Shown here piece by piece: positions 32,963 through 44,300 of a stretch of 64,000 bases of DNA. The stretch is from assembly GCA_026182355.1 (NCBI GenBank), contig JAPFBL010000576.1, positions 108,352-172,351 of the forward strand, given 5' to 3'. Made by a program: the position numbers and the translations under genes. The number at the start of each line of letters is the position of its first letter. The stretch's first letter is position 1. A model generated the notes under the pieces. It worked only from the letters and a program-made list of their open reading frames with translations. It did not search any database and was not told the DNA's origin. The stretch is from Hermatobates lingyangjiaoensis. Its lineage: Eukaryota; Arthropoda; Insecta; Hemiptera; Hermatobatidae.

Positions 32963-35650
32963 ATAATATAAGGTTGAATTTTACTGCAGAAATAATTCAA
33001 AACATTCAATAAACGATACGAATTTTAGGGAAAATTGTCAACATCATATTTTATACTCGATTGATCACACGGGTATCGTAATGATGAGAACAAATCGCAG
33101 AGATATATAAAAACACACTTAAACACTCACTTTAAACGTTATATTTCGCAAAACAATACTTTTTTTTAATATTTTTCAAATTTTTCAATCTGAAATCAAA
33201 CAATTTTTTATCATAATTAATCTGAAATTTCAGTTTTAGTTATAACTAAATGTCTTTGTAAGATTTTATTAAGAAGAACTTATTTTGACAATTATGGGAT
33301 GGTGATAATCACTTGCACACTAAAGGATGGTATATGCAAAACATTTTAATTTCGTAAATACGTGGCAAGAATAATTATAAAGGCTAGAACCTTGTAATAT
33401 CAGTATTAATAGTATTTGCTCTAACAATGTATCGTAGCACAGATTTTTTAGTATAAATCACACATATTAAATAATATAACTGATTTGAGTATTTTCATGA
33501 AAAAGAAGTGATTTTTAGTTTCTGTGTGTTGAAAATAAAACTGAAATATTTATTTTTTATTTGTAAAGATTTCAAATACTAATGGATTCGTTAATGACTC
33601 TGGCTTGAAAGCTCGGCACCTGATCAGAAGACATTTGAAATACAGCGATACGCAATGTTTGCTGTTGAAAGGATGATAAAAAACGCATTTCTCCCGGCTA
33701 GCCTGTCAGATAAGCGTATCAACTTAGCTGCTAATTGCCAGTCAGGGGCGATGACTCCCTCCTAGCAAAAGGGGAATTATATCGACCAAATCCCCGACCA
33801 GGTCTCCAATTACAAGTAGTTCATAGAGTCATTCAACTCCTGCCAGTCAGCTGTCTCACTCCAATGGCTCTACTTCAGCAGCTCTTTAAAAATATAGGCT
33901 CCGTATCAATGTTCAAGAAATAACGAATGCATCCTTCTTATATAAATAATAAGAAATGAAGAAATAAAAGAACCCGTAGAAACAACACACAACTAACTGG
34001 CACAAATGAACAACTTTGCTATGTAAGAGAATCCCACAAAGATAAGATTTAATTTAATTTAATTATGTTGTTATTAAATTGTAGTCAGGAGTTCATTAAG
34101 ATAAAAGGCAAATATTTTGGCAGAAATTAAAAAAAATAAATAGCCGAGAAATCAAAGTTTTCAACTACTTTGACAATTCAAAAAGTGTTGCTTTTTTTTC
34201 GAAAATAAATATTTTATCTATTTGCATAGCTTGAATACTGATATGAAGTAATAACTGAAACATGGGCCATCTATAAAATAGTGTGCTCATTTCATATCTA
34301 AGCTGTTTTTGCTAAAATAGTTACATTATTGTAACATAAAACTTATAAAATACCGGTCAAGTATTGAATTTTCTGTATTTTGTACCCCTGAAAAGGCTGA
34401 CTCCGGTACGTGCCGTAAAGAGTGAAGAATGTCCCTACCTACTGCTTTCCTATACTATTGAAAACGCTTTATTAGTATTATATTTTCATAAAAAAAAATT
34501 TTAAAAATACATTTCTGTTTCAAATTCCAACATAAGCGGTTTTTTTTTTTTTTTAGTCCATACCTAAAGGAAGAAGAAATGTAATTTATTTGATTCATGA
34601 ACTGATGAACTCTAGAGATACTGGAAGAAGTTTGTTTTCAAGTGGAGCTAAAACAAGAGTTTTAGTTGAGCAAGAAGAGTTTGGGGTGTGGGTGGGGGGG
34701 TGAGAGCCGTAGAAAGAGAGCTGCGGACGTTATCAGCAAGCTTCCTCTTCGCTGGCCAGAGTCGCTTTATTTGGCACTAAATCAAGAGCCAGCCAACAAC
34801 CCCACCTTGCGGCCTTTTCCAAAAACCTGATTGGAAAAACTCAATTCCCATTACTTGAACAGATCCTATTATAAAAAAACACCATTTAAAAATTATTTTC
34901 AAAAATATTGTAATGTTAAAAAGTTCATAATTAAATTGCAACTAAAGAAATGACTACTTATGGTATTTAATAAACATCTGAAATATTGTTAATGTTAAAG
35001 AAATCATTTTGTTATATATTTTCTACAAAAAAAAATCATAATCAAAGAACTGACTCAAAATGATAAATAAATCATGATTAAATCGTAACTAAAAATAAGG
35101 AATTTAGCTACTCAATGAGTTTAGTGAGACTGCAGAAAAACATGACTTTTCCATTAGAATTTGAAATGCACAACGGTTAAAAAAAAGGTAGAGATTTATT
35201 TAATTAATTTGTTAAAAGAGATTTCAAGAAACTCTGTTTTTTGGAAAACCAATTACAATATCTTTTGAAATTGGGTCAACAAATTGGGCTGACTTATGAT
35301 AATTGAAATGTGTATATTTTAGTATTAATATACTAACATAATTGAAAAACATTTTGCAACATGTTTTTTACGAAATCTATGATACGGTTTTTAAGGGATT
35401 CTTAGAAACTGGATTTCTGTAAGAACGTATACACAATTCATAAGATTATACTTATACAAATTGAGCCTAATTTATAGTATGCAGTATTTAACTGATGATG
35501 ACTTATGATTAATTAAGTTTGCACAATGTGGTACTTTAATGTGCCAGCAAGTTTCTCATAAAATCAACTCGCAGTTTCAAACGCTGGTGGCCTAAATCTT
35601 TCAGGTAATTAGGCTTACAAGAAGAACTGCTCCCAATATATAGCAATATA
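32963..35650. other. No gene supportable
   Basis: Mostly AT-rich. A GC-richer block (about 33595-33910) and another (34630-34820) stand out but carry no recognised domain. The 62-residue frame at 33735 is not convincing. Poly-T at about 34542-34554. Confidence 0.4.
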
Positions 35651-35651
35651 C

Positions 35652-36039
35652 ATATTCTCATATATATATTAAGATTTCACATAAACACGTGAAATAACAA
35701 TCAACGATCAAACCACAATATGAAATGGGGAAAAAAAAGTTTAAGATCTTTCAACAACAACAAGCTGTCTTCATTAGAGTCAAAAACCCAACTAAAACAC
35801 AAGATGGAGAATCATCATGGTGATATGTTCAAAGGAGTGAGAGGGAAGATTTGTATTTTAAAAGGGTGTAAAGTGCAGGAAAGGACAATAGTCTAGAGAG
35901 GGATGTTAGGATAAACAAAGTAGTACAACAAGAAAAAGTATAAAAAAAAACTATCCGCTAGATGTCAACCATCTTGGATGAAGCTATTGCCCTCGTCCAG
36001 AAGAATATTTATTGTGAAATCTTGTTATATTCTCATATA
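35652..36039. mobile_element. Asymmetric family A element A8 with 13-bp target duplication
   Basis: ATATTCTCATATA at 35652-35664 and 36027-36039 brackets about 362 bp. The left arm is a minus-orientation family A end (AAGATTTCACATAAACACGTG ... GAGTCAAAAACCCAACT). On the right only the outer end (ATTGTGAAATCTTG) remains. About 200 bp of unrelated DNA fills the middle, including a 63-residue frame at 35962 that is not recognised. Confidence 0.75.
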
Positions 36040-37784
36040 CGTACAATAGTACAAGATAAACGACTAAGAAATGAACAGAACAGAATAAGACAATTGTTTC
36101 AATTGACAGTTCCAACGCAGCTTCATGAAGATGAATTGATGAAGATGAATTGATGAAGATGATTCTAAATAGTGGTAAAAACTGACCACTAAGTTGATCT
36201 TAATTGAGTATTATCTTCAATTATAGGCTTGAATATTACATACAACAAGGTTCATAAAAATCGAATAAAAAAAAAGTTAAACAAGAATGCAATCGTATTT
36301 GAAAAGAAATAATTTGTGTATTAAATATTCAGTCCATAATATTTCATTACCGTTAGTATTGATTTCAGAAGATAAGCAGAAACTTCTGTTAAGTTGCAGC
36401 CAGTCCATATTTTAATACCTTTTTTGCTATTCTCAGTGAACAAAAGATAGCTATATCGATAAATTATTGCCGTGTCAGAGGCAGGTCTTAAGAGCAACAT
36501 TACCCATGGTAAGATATGTGGTGGAAAAGTAATATATTTGCGGTTGGAAATATGTTTAATTTTGACTTGAAGCCAAGAAGTGGAAGAATTTATTTTCTTC
36601 TTTACTCTTTTCCAGTGTTTACTCTTTTTTAAATGAAATCCAAGAATTGTTTTTAAATCAAAAACGAAACTGAAGTTAATATTAAAAAACCAATAATTGA
36701 AAAGGAGGAGAAATAAATAAAGTTATTTTTCTTGGTAAGTAATTTACAAAAACATTAAACTTTTATGATATCAATTTTTAATTAACTGTACCTTTAACAT
36801 TAACTTTAAAGTGAAAGGAAAAATAGTCTATATAGTGGGCACTTTCAAATTGAAAATGAATTATAAACAAATTAGTTCGAGAAAAGTCTTATGAATTATA
36901 ATTGTGAATTAATTCATAGATGTTGGAATTTTAAGTTTATTGCAACTTAAATTTGAATTAACTTCATTACAAATGTTGAAGTTGTTATTTAAATATAATA
37001 AATTGATTCTTGCAATTGGGATGCTAAATTATTTTAAGATTGTAATTAATTACTATGATTTACTTTCTATAACAAAAATAGTTTAAGAAAAGTCTTTATC
37101 TTATGAATTGCAATTATGAATTAATTCATTGATAAAATATAATCCAATTGCAATATAATTATTGTTAATTAAAATTTTCTGATAACACTTACTGATATGA
37201 ATGAATTGAGTGTTTATTCATTCTTTAACTTGATTTAGGTACAGTAAAGTAAACGTAGACTACTCCATTTTTGCTATTTTTTTTTCTTATAAATTTAATA
37301 TTTTATTAAAATGTTTGATGCTTTTAGCAGAGTGAAGTCTCTGCATTAACTAGCTCGGCTAATAACGTAATCCGACGGGGGACTGATTAGACTATATTAT
37401 ATTAATATTAAGGATAAGGACTTATTCTAGGCGCTTCTTTACCCGATAAAACCATCTCAACAGTGTCAGCTTATTGGTTCTTTTATTTCTCCAATACTTC
37501 ATCAATGTTGAATTTTCTTCAAAATTTTCAAATAATTTGCGAATATAATATTATCATCAAGAAAGTAATGGTTCAGCTCACGTATACTATAGTCCCACTA
37601 ATAGTGACATATAGTAACATAATAACAATAAATTATAATGTTACTTTAACAATAAAAATTCCTGTAAAATTTCTTGACATTTTTCCAAAGCAAATGTTTT
37701 CTAAATGATATTTCGTAAGTTTCATGAATATAAAAAAAAGCAAAAAAGGAATCATGGGTACATTTTTTATTATATTTTTGGGGG
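36040..37784. other. AT-rich DNA, no gene
   Basis: No repeat family or coding recognised. A GTCTTAT(C)TTATGAATT-type segment occurs twice (36885-36920 and 37090-37125), hinting at an old duplication. Confidence 0.45.
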
Positions 37785-38082
37785 ATGAAAGAGAAGGTAT
37801 GTGGAAATAACACCTCTGACGTTGATTCTTTGACGGGATATAAAATATTCTGCATTGGAAGTCTTTCATTTTCTCTAATCTAAGTATATTTAGTGTAGGG
37901 ATCTTAAGGGAATGCCTGAAATTGTACAAGCTCTGAACAGTTGGCTAATATCTTTGAGAGACAAAATGCTCGGAATTTGTTTACTTGTAATGTGAAAAAA
38001 ATGATTATCAAAGTAAGAATCGAACGCACGATATGCTAGTACGTGACGAGCACAATATCCACTGGGCTACCTTGGACTACCT
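37785..38082 (-). mobile_element. Diverged tRNA-derived SINE, minus strand, type-2 tail
   Basis: Minus reading: GGTAGCCCAGTGGATATTG, box B CGTTCGATTCTTAC, GAGCATTTTGTCTCTC, CTTGTACAATTTCAGGC. The distal end CACCTCTGACGTTGATTC is the type-2 tail. Confidence 0.7.
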
Positions 38083-38189
38083 AGGTACCCGATTAATGTC
38101 AAGTAGGATAATTTGAAATATTTGAAATCTTATATCATTGAAACAAAACTGATAATATATTCAACAATAATGAATATTCCAAATATATA

Positions 38190-38600
38190 TGACAGAATAT
38201 CATCAAACGATTACAAGGAAAGAACGCGATGAAAGAACACACAACTCATTTCAATATTTCAACCTCGTCGTCATCAGGAGAAGAATAAGATGAAGAGAAG
38301 TTCTGCTCCGCTGACAAACAGTCTTGCATTATATAATATATAACAGTGTATATACAGCAGTAAAGAGTATATAATGTATTATATGTACATAATATATAAC
38401 ACTCTATCATGTAACTGTATTTTATACAAGGTTACTGTTTGCCAGCCGAGCAGAACTCCTCTTTTTCTGCTTCTCTTTCTCCTGATGACGACGTGTTCAA
38501 AATATTGAAGTGAGTTGGCGTTGTTTCTACGTTTCATTTTCCTGTAATCCTTTGATATGTTGCACTAACTGACTCCTTCATGTTTTGAATATTGATAGAA
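38190..38600. mobile_element. Foldback element C3 with AT-rich centre
   Basis: The left arm (38190-38320) and right arm (38430-38560) are inverted. The right arm has CTCCTGATGACGACGTGTTC, where GAAA is now AAAA, and the left arm keeps CAACCTCGTCGTCATCAGGAG. The roughly 110-bp centre is TA-rich with several ATATAATATATAAC blocks. Confidence 0.75.
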
Positions 38601-39066
38601 TATTATATAATATACATAATATATAAGCTTATTTTAAGAATACAATCACGAAATACATTATCGACCCATGAATTAGAATTACAATACCAGTAATGAGAAG
38701 GTTTTGAGGGTGTCAAAAGGAGTTTCAGAGCATCCTTAGCGTCAACTATATAAGGTCAAATGTTTCCTTTATACTGTTGGAGCTACTTGCTTCCACAGAG
38801 ACAATTACTTAAAATGAACAACCGCAGGCTATAAATACTACACTTGTCATGCTCTGCCGTGACATTTAGTAAATGAAGACCCACAAACTTACTGTCGCAT
38901 ATTTCTTACTTTTAAAAGTTTCTAACTTTCTAAAATGCTTTTTACAAAATTTATTATATTGTGGCTGCAATGCATTTTATTGATTAATAGATCATAATTG
39001 TATTAGTGTATAAACACATAAAATACCTGAATTATATTAAATAAATAACACTTCATCTATAATCAT
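38601..39066. other. No gene recognised
   Basis: AT-rich DNA. Confidence 0.5.
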
Positions 39067-39262
39067 CTATATATATATATATATATATATATATAACTAA
39101 TAACGTAATATGTAACTAATATAACGTAACGGTCCGGCTTGAGTTAGCTTCAGCTACTCAAAGGGACTACTTCTACCCGATGACGACGACTGTCGAAATA
39201 TTGTTGTGAGTCTTTTGTGTGTGTCTTTATTTGTGTTTTCTCTTTCCTGTGTGAACTATATA
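39067..39262 (+). mobile_element. TA tract plus single-arm family C element C4
   Basis: TA repeats 39067-39095, then ACGGTCCGGCTTGAG, CCCGATGACGACGACTGTCGAAATATTG and the family C outer end to CTTTCCTGTGTG. CTGATGA is changed to CCGATGA. Only the plus arm is present. Confidence 0.65.
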
Positions 39263-39272
39263 TATTCTTCAC

Positions 39273-39364
39273 GTTGTTTCTTGACCCAATATTTAGTACG
39301 TGCTAATTGTAAAACAATCATGTTGTAGCCCTAAAGATGACATAAATATATGTCACGTGGAAAC

Positions 39365-39414
<50 letters not shown>

Positions 39415-39495
39415 CTATCAATTGTTTCTGACCAATATTTAGTAGTGCTAATTGAAAACAATCATTTTCAAGATGACAAATAATGTCGAACTCGG
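39273..39495 (+). repeat. Direct repeat pair around a TA microsatellite
   Basis: TTGTTTCTTGACCCAATATT (39273-) and TTGTTTCTGACCAATATTTAG (39422-) begin two roughly 70-bp copies that share GCTAATTG, AAACAATCAT and AGATGACA. The TA run 39371-39412 lies between them. AAGATGACAT...ATGTCA with GGAAAC in copy 1 is faintly hammerhead-like. Confidence 0.6.
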
Positions 39496-39538
39496 AAAGA
39501 TAGTTTAAAATATTGGACCTCAAAGCTCAAAAAAATTA

Positions 39539-39542
<4 letters not shown>

Positions 39543-39578
<36 letters not shown>

Positions 39579-39707
39579 CCATGATAAACGAAAAACGGTC
39601 CGGCAGGACAAATAACAATTAAAATAAGCAGTGACACATAAACTGAAACACAACAAAGACTCACTTTTCAATATTTCGACCGTAATGGTGGTCGTCCTCA
39701 GGAGAAG

Positions 39708-39744
<37 letters not shown>
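39543..39744 (-). mobile_element. Single-arm family C element C5 between two TA tracts
   Basis: TA repeats at 39543-39576 and 39711-39744. The element between (39578-39711) is a minus-strand family C copy with CTGAGGA, stem II GACC/GGTC, GAA and ATAT. Its far end is AACGGTCCGGCAGGAC, matching C4 and C6. Confidence 0.75.
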
Positions 39745-39746
<2 letters not shown>

Positions 39747-39777
39747 AAGTATATAAAGAAGATATATATATATATAA

Positions 39778-39890
39778 GGAAGATCTCACAATAAACATGT
39801 GGATTCATATTGTATTCAAACCAATAAGAAATGAGAGAAAAGACTAAGATATTTTAACCGTAACAAGCGGTTTTCGTCAGAGCGGGAGCA
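39778..39890 (-). mobile_element. Single-arm family A element A9
   Basis: After a TA tract, the minus strand reads CTCTGACGAAAACCGCTTG, GGTTAAAATATCTTAG and the outer end through ATGTTTATTGTGAGATC. GAAAGATCT is changed to AAAATATCT. No opposite arm. Confidence 0.65.
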
Positions 39891-40457
39891 ATACATGAAC
39901 ACACCAGCTAAAATGCACAACCAAAACTCTCGAGGAAGATGTTAATAGATAACACCGTAGTACACAAACAAGGACAAGATCACAGGAGGTTACAAATAAT
40001 TGAAGCACTTCTGATTTTGAAAAAAAAAAACAAAAATTAAACCAACAGTACACAGGCAGCATACGGCAACTCAAACTACTAGGAAGATCAAAGCCCCTAT
40101 CCTAAATTTATTTTTATGTTCTTTTTACAATCCTTTTTATATTTCTCAAACCATAATGTAACCAAGATTAACGGTAGTGTAACTTTTTTCTCCCTATTAG
40201 TTTACATACCTGTATGGTAAATAACTATATCAATAAATTCTGAAGATGGTTGAAGACAAAGAAAATATGTTGATAACTTAGTTTAAATTTAATTTAGCTG
40301 TTATATTTAGTATAAGTGCAACATCCAATAAAGTAGTGATGTCTAACAGTAGCTTTTTCTAAAATTATACACGAACTCAACCTTGAAGAAAAATATTAGC
40401 CAGGAGATTAGAAATGCTTCATAAAAAAAAGGTATTCACAATGAAGTCAATTGATTG

Positions 40458-40460
<3 letters not shown>
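39891..40460. other. No gene; one decayed family F hammerhead scrap
   Basis: TTCTGAAGATGGTTGAAGAC then AAAGAAAATATGTTG at 40227-40265 parallels the family F core at 44301 with stem II and helix III decayed. Nothing else recognised. Confidence 0.45.
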
Positions 40461-40533
<73 letters not shown>

Positions 40534-40540
40534 TGTGTGT
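40461..40540. repeat. TA then GT compound microsatellite
   Basis: TA repeats (40459-40492) pass directly into GT repeats (40496-40540). The inverted PLE fragment begins at the right edge. Confidence 0.92.
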
Positions 40541-40545
40541 ATTTT

Positions 40546-40676
40546 GGGAGCAGACCTTCATTCAAACAAGTTTTGTTAAAAATTATGCCAATTTTCATTT
40601 TTGTCCTTTTTCGAGTGAATTTTTCTAACTTTAGGACTATGGCTTTCCACCTTTCCGGTAAGATATAATTACCCAA
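40546..40676 (-). pseudogene. PLE-like ORF N-terminal fragment, minus copy
   Basis: From an ATG at 40676 the minus frame reads MGNYILPERWKAIVLKLEKF, then TRKRTKMKIGIIF, then NKTCLNEGLLPKYT, ending in the GT/TA microsatellite. The basic, coiled-coil-like start followed by a C...LLPKYT segment resembles the N-terminal region of Penelope-like polyproteins, which carry a short cysteine and proline segment before the RT. It is inverted and nearly identical in protein sequence to 41141-41275. Assignment rests on pattern and context, not a search. Confidence 0.55.
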
Positions 40677-40689
40677 AAAACCACACTCA

Positions 40690-40880
40690 GAGCACCCATA
40701 GTCTCAAACTAACCAGGGAAAAATTGAATCAAAATATTGTAGTACTTTATCAAGAGAATGACCAGAGAAGACTACGAATTTGGAAGCGCTGTTCATAAGA
40801 GAAAAGAAGCCGAACCTGAACAAATAGACCACGAGCTTCTCAAGAGTATTAAAACTGCACGCAGGAACTTAAGATGTTAA
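40690..40880 (+). pseudogene. Possible PLE ORF C-terminal tail
   Basis: A plus frame from about 40690 reads SLKLTREKLNQNIVVLYQEN. A second frame from ATG 40758 runs 40 residues to TAA at 40878 (EDYEFGSAVHKRKEAEPEQ...). The position directly upstream of hammerhead H and the next ORF start would fit the 3' end of a preceding PLE unit. The sequence alone does not prove it. Confidence 0.3.
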
Positions 40881-41050
40881 GTTCAATCCTTGATTAGTGC
40901 TTTTAGTTAACAACCATGAACAAGAGAACCTGTCATAACTTGTGTAAAACTCCCACTCAATTTATGTAAACATTTCTTATTGCTTTAGTATAATTTAGAT
41001 AGTATTTATTTGCATTTGAGTTAAGTTATAATCTTGTTATTAGTCCCTAA

Positions 41051-41093
41051 AGACTCCCTGAAGATGATCAAAGCTTACTGAAACGTTGGAACC
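41051..41093 (+). ncRNA. Hammerhead-like ribozyme, family H
   Basis: CTGAAGA at 41058-41064, weak stem II region, GAA at 41080-41082, self-complementary ACGT at 41083-41086, T41087 as cleavage base. GGA (41088-41090) pairs with TCC (41055-41057). It lies 53 nt upstream of the ATG at 41141, as expected for a PLE terminal-repeat ribozyme. Stem II looks decayed. Confidence 0.5.
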
Positions 41094-41140
41094 CTACAGA
41101 ATATTTATTTCTTATTGTGAATTTGTAAAAAGCGATAAAA

Positions 41141-41275
41141 ATGGATATGAAGAATAAATCATTTGGTGAATTCCTTTATATCTTACCGGAAAGGTGGAAA
41201 TCCATAGTCCAAACATTAGAAAAATTGACCCGAAAAAGGACAAAAATGAAAATTGGCATAATATATATATATTAA
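41141..41275 (+). pseudogene. PLE-like ORF N-terminal fragment, plus copy
   Basis: ATG at 41141 opens MDMKNKSFGEFLYILPERWK, then SIVQTLEKLTRKRTKMKIGI, before running into TATATA and a stop at 41273-41275. It is the inverted partner of 40546-40676. The pair flanks about 465 bp with the possible C-terminal tail and hammerhead H. Confidence 0.6.
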
Positions 41276-41680
41276 CATGTTGATTGGATTTAGGTTCATG
41301 ATCAGTTCAATGTCTCTCAAAGGCTAACCAATCAGAGAGCCGGGCTACATTCCTCTCTATTGAATATCTAGCTGGGTTCCAGGCTCCTACTAGTTGAGAT
41401 GACGAACATATCATTCACATGTGAATTTATAGTCGTATATTTCATTTTAATATATAGGACTTCAACAATTTGTAGTTTTGCAGGGATCCGTTCGTGCTGA
41501 CACATTCACGTGCCTGTTTCTAATATTTCCTTAGACAAGCATATATCATTTTTTCTCTGGATCTGTTTTTTAATAGTTCCAGAAGTCAAATGTAAAGTTA
41601 ACCTCTTTGAAAGCTTAGTTCAAGTCATCCCTATGTAGCAAGGAAGGTATGTAGCTGGAAGGGTCTTACAGTCCCGAGAG
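41276..41680. other. No gene recognised
   Basis: Mixed-composition unique DNA. AACCAATCAGAGAG near 41330 resembles a CCAAT motif, but no transcript start is supportable. Confidence 0.45.
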
Positions 41681-41681
41681 T

Positions 41682-41682
41682 A

Positions 41683-41714
<32 letters not shown>

Positions 41715-41952
41715 AAAAGATTTCACATAAACATGTGAAACAACAATCAATGATCAAACCACAGTAAGAAATGGGAAAACAACAAGACTTAACGATCTTT
41801 CAACCGTAACAAGCGGTCTTCGTCAGAGTCAAAAACCCAACTCAGTTGGGTTTTTGACTCTGACGAAGACCGCTTGTTACGGTTGAAAGATCTTAGTCTT
41901 GTTTTCCCATTTCTTATTGTGGTTTGATCATTGATATATATATATATATTAA
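41682..41952. mobile_element. Foldback element A10 with TA flanks
   Basis: TA tracts 41684-41713 and 41935-41950 bracket the dimer 41717-41935. The arms meet at ACCCAACTCAGTTGGGT with essentially no loop. The left arm has the outer 40 bp absent from the right arm, the same asymmetry as A1 and A2. Confidence 0.85.
41853..41899 (+). ncRNA. Hammerhead-like ribozyme, family A (right arm of A10)
   Basis: Stem I GACT (41856-41859) / AGTC (41895-41898); CTGACGA 41860-41866; stem II ACCG/CGGT with one bulged G; GAA 41885-41887; self-complementary AGATCT 41888-41893; T41894 as cleavage base. This is the family A reference core. Confidence 0.62.
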
Positions 41953-42771
41953 TATAAAATATTGTGTGTATAATAAATGAAAACTAGAATAAATCAGTAT
42001 TATAAAATATTCCAAGTTGTTCAAGTCATATTGCTGATGATTTGAGTTTATTTAAAAAATATTTTCATAAGCAAAAGTAGTGACATTTGAAAATGAATAA
42101 TTACATATCTTACATTATACGTTTATGAAATAATAATGTAAAAAACCGTTTTTATCAAATTTCCCGGTTTTATTTTAGTCCTATTATATATCACGATTCA
42201 CCAAACTAAATAAACTAAGTTAATAGAAAAAAAAACAGATCATAAAAACTCACTACAATATCTCAACTCATATATTTCAATCTTATCACTATGCAGTCAA
42301 AATTTAATGCTAGTTTAGTATGTATATCTTTCTATGAATATAGTTTATGTATACAATGTGTTCTCAGAAAAAAACATACAAGAGATCACATAACTTCAGT
42401 TCACATACATTTCGACTGTATCATGATTAGATAGATAAATGTGAATCTCATTCAAGAGATACTCTACCAGTGTTGCCAACTTACTGAGAGAATGGAAAAA
42501 AGGAAAAAAATAAAAAATAATAACAATAATAAATAAAAAATAAAAAGTAATAAAATATATCGTTTAAAACGTATTTGTTTACTTATATATATTTTTTACG
42601 CTCTTCTGTTTATTATCCTCTTAATTTTTAATATTTAACTTTTTTTTTAGACCAATAAGACTAATTATTTAATTTATATGTCTATTTCTTTCATTTTTTA
42701 TTGTCTTCTCTCTCTTCGAAAGTTATTAACACTGATAAAGTTTCGATTCGTTTTCCTTAATGTCGAAGGGT
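41953..42771. other. No gene; two faint family C scraps
   Basis: CTCACTACAATATCTCAACT (42250) and ATTTCGACTGTATCATGA (42410) resemble decayed family C cores on the minus strand. The rest is AT-rich. Confidence 0.4.
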
Positions 42772-43091
42772 TGATGGTCGAGTGGCTAGAAAGCTCAGTG
42801 GACTGGTAGTTCCAGGTTTCAATACTCACTGTGTCTCTTAGGTTATTCACGTGGGAGGTGAATACGAATCAGCATGTCTTCTCTCGGAGAGGACGTTAAG
42901 CTGTTAGTCCCAACCTTCTACGATATCAGGTATTTGTTACAGATCGATACTCAGAATACATTTGAGTTAGGCTAAATTTGAACTCTCAATATAGAATCAG
43001 TCGTGTTTGTATGGTACCACAAAGGGGGTCATACTTGGTCTATGAGTACTCTTTTGTGAGAGGCTTCAACTGCAACCTAAACCTAATCTAA
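42772..43091 (+). mobile_element. tRNA-derived SINE, CCTAA-type tail
   Basis: GGTCGAGTGGCTAGAAAGCTC head, box B GGTTTCAATACTC, TTCACGTGGGAGGTGAAT, GAGGACGTTAAGCTG, GAGTTAGGCTAAATTTG and tail CTGCAACCTAAACCTAATC. A hAT MITE is inserted exactly at its tail. Confidence 0.85.
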
Positions 43092-43642
43092 TGCAGAGGT
43101 TCTCAACGTGGTCGACAGAGGGTCTCTGAGCATTCACGAGGTAAAATAGTATTTTGGCAATCCACAACACGCATTTACTGGTCCATATTTTAGCAAAGCC
43201 AAAAATATATCAAAGCGCACAGCCCTGACAGACAGAATATTCAAACATGATAATCACATCATAAAGCCAAATATCCTCGTCAGTTTTTGTTATAGCGTCC
43301 CAATGTTTCAAAATGTTCAATTACAATTTTGTTTATGTTATTTTCAAAACTAACTCCTTCACAATTTTTTTACAGCACATTTTATAAAATGCTAATACAG
43401 AAATAATTTGTAATTATTTTAAAATAATTTGTGCATTTGTTCATTACATTGTAAATGTGATTAAATTATTTTATAGTTATAATTTACATAACTATAATTA
43501 TAACTAATAAATAAACATAAAGAAAAAAAAATTACACGTGATTAATTTTGTTTTCGATGTATCGCAGTAGGGGGATGGGGACCAGATTTCTACAAAATAG
43601 CACTCAGGGAGCCTACAAAGTTTGAGAACCCCTGATCTAATG
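43086..43642. mobile_element. hAT-type MITE with perfect 8-bp target duplication
   Basis: ATCTAATG at 43086-43093 and 43635-43642 brackets 541 bp. The ends CAGAGGTTCTCAACGTGG and (inward from the right) CAGGGGTTCTCAAACTTTG are imperfect terminal inverted repeats of hAT type. The interior is AT-rich and non-coding. The 8-bp duplication is the usual hAT length. Confidence 0.9.
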
Positions 43643-44299
43643 TATTTATTTTCTGCAGACCGATATTTATTATTTAAATTATTAGAATAGCTATTATTTT
43701 AAATGTTTCTTCTCAAAATTTTTATGTTCTCTTTCATTTGAAAATGAATAATGGAATGGATAGTATTTGATTTATGTGATAAAATAGAAGGGCATATCTC
43801 GAAAAACAGCATCAGCTTTTGGTGGCTTTGTGTTGTTCTGAAAGACAGGGTATCAACAGGTGTTTTGAATCAGCATCAAAACCAATTAATAATAGGTTTA
43901 ATTTACCATACTTAATAAATTATGGGAAACTAAATCATATTATAGCGTAAATAACTAAACACAATTATCTTTGAGCACCCTTGATGAGAATTCAATCTAC
44001 ACCAACTTATTACCTCCAAAATACAATCAATTTAACGAAATGATTTACCCCTTTTGAGTTGAAATATGTAACCTCAACTCATTGATTGCTTTCTAATTAC
44101 CATCGAAGTAAATAATTTTCTCAATTAATCAATCATTAGCTAATTGTTTACTTTGTGACTTCTCAAAAGTGTTTATTTCTTAATTAATTTTTGTCATAAC
44201 TAATCTTAATTGATATTATTTATATTTCCGTTTGAAAGAATACTAAGTGTCCTAAACAGTAGTTTCTTCACAATTTTTTTCAGTGTTTACCAGAAATAA
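43643..44299. other. No gene recognised
   Basis: AT-rich DNA. Confidence 0.5.
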
Positions 44300-44300
44300 A

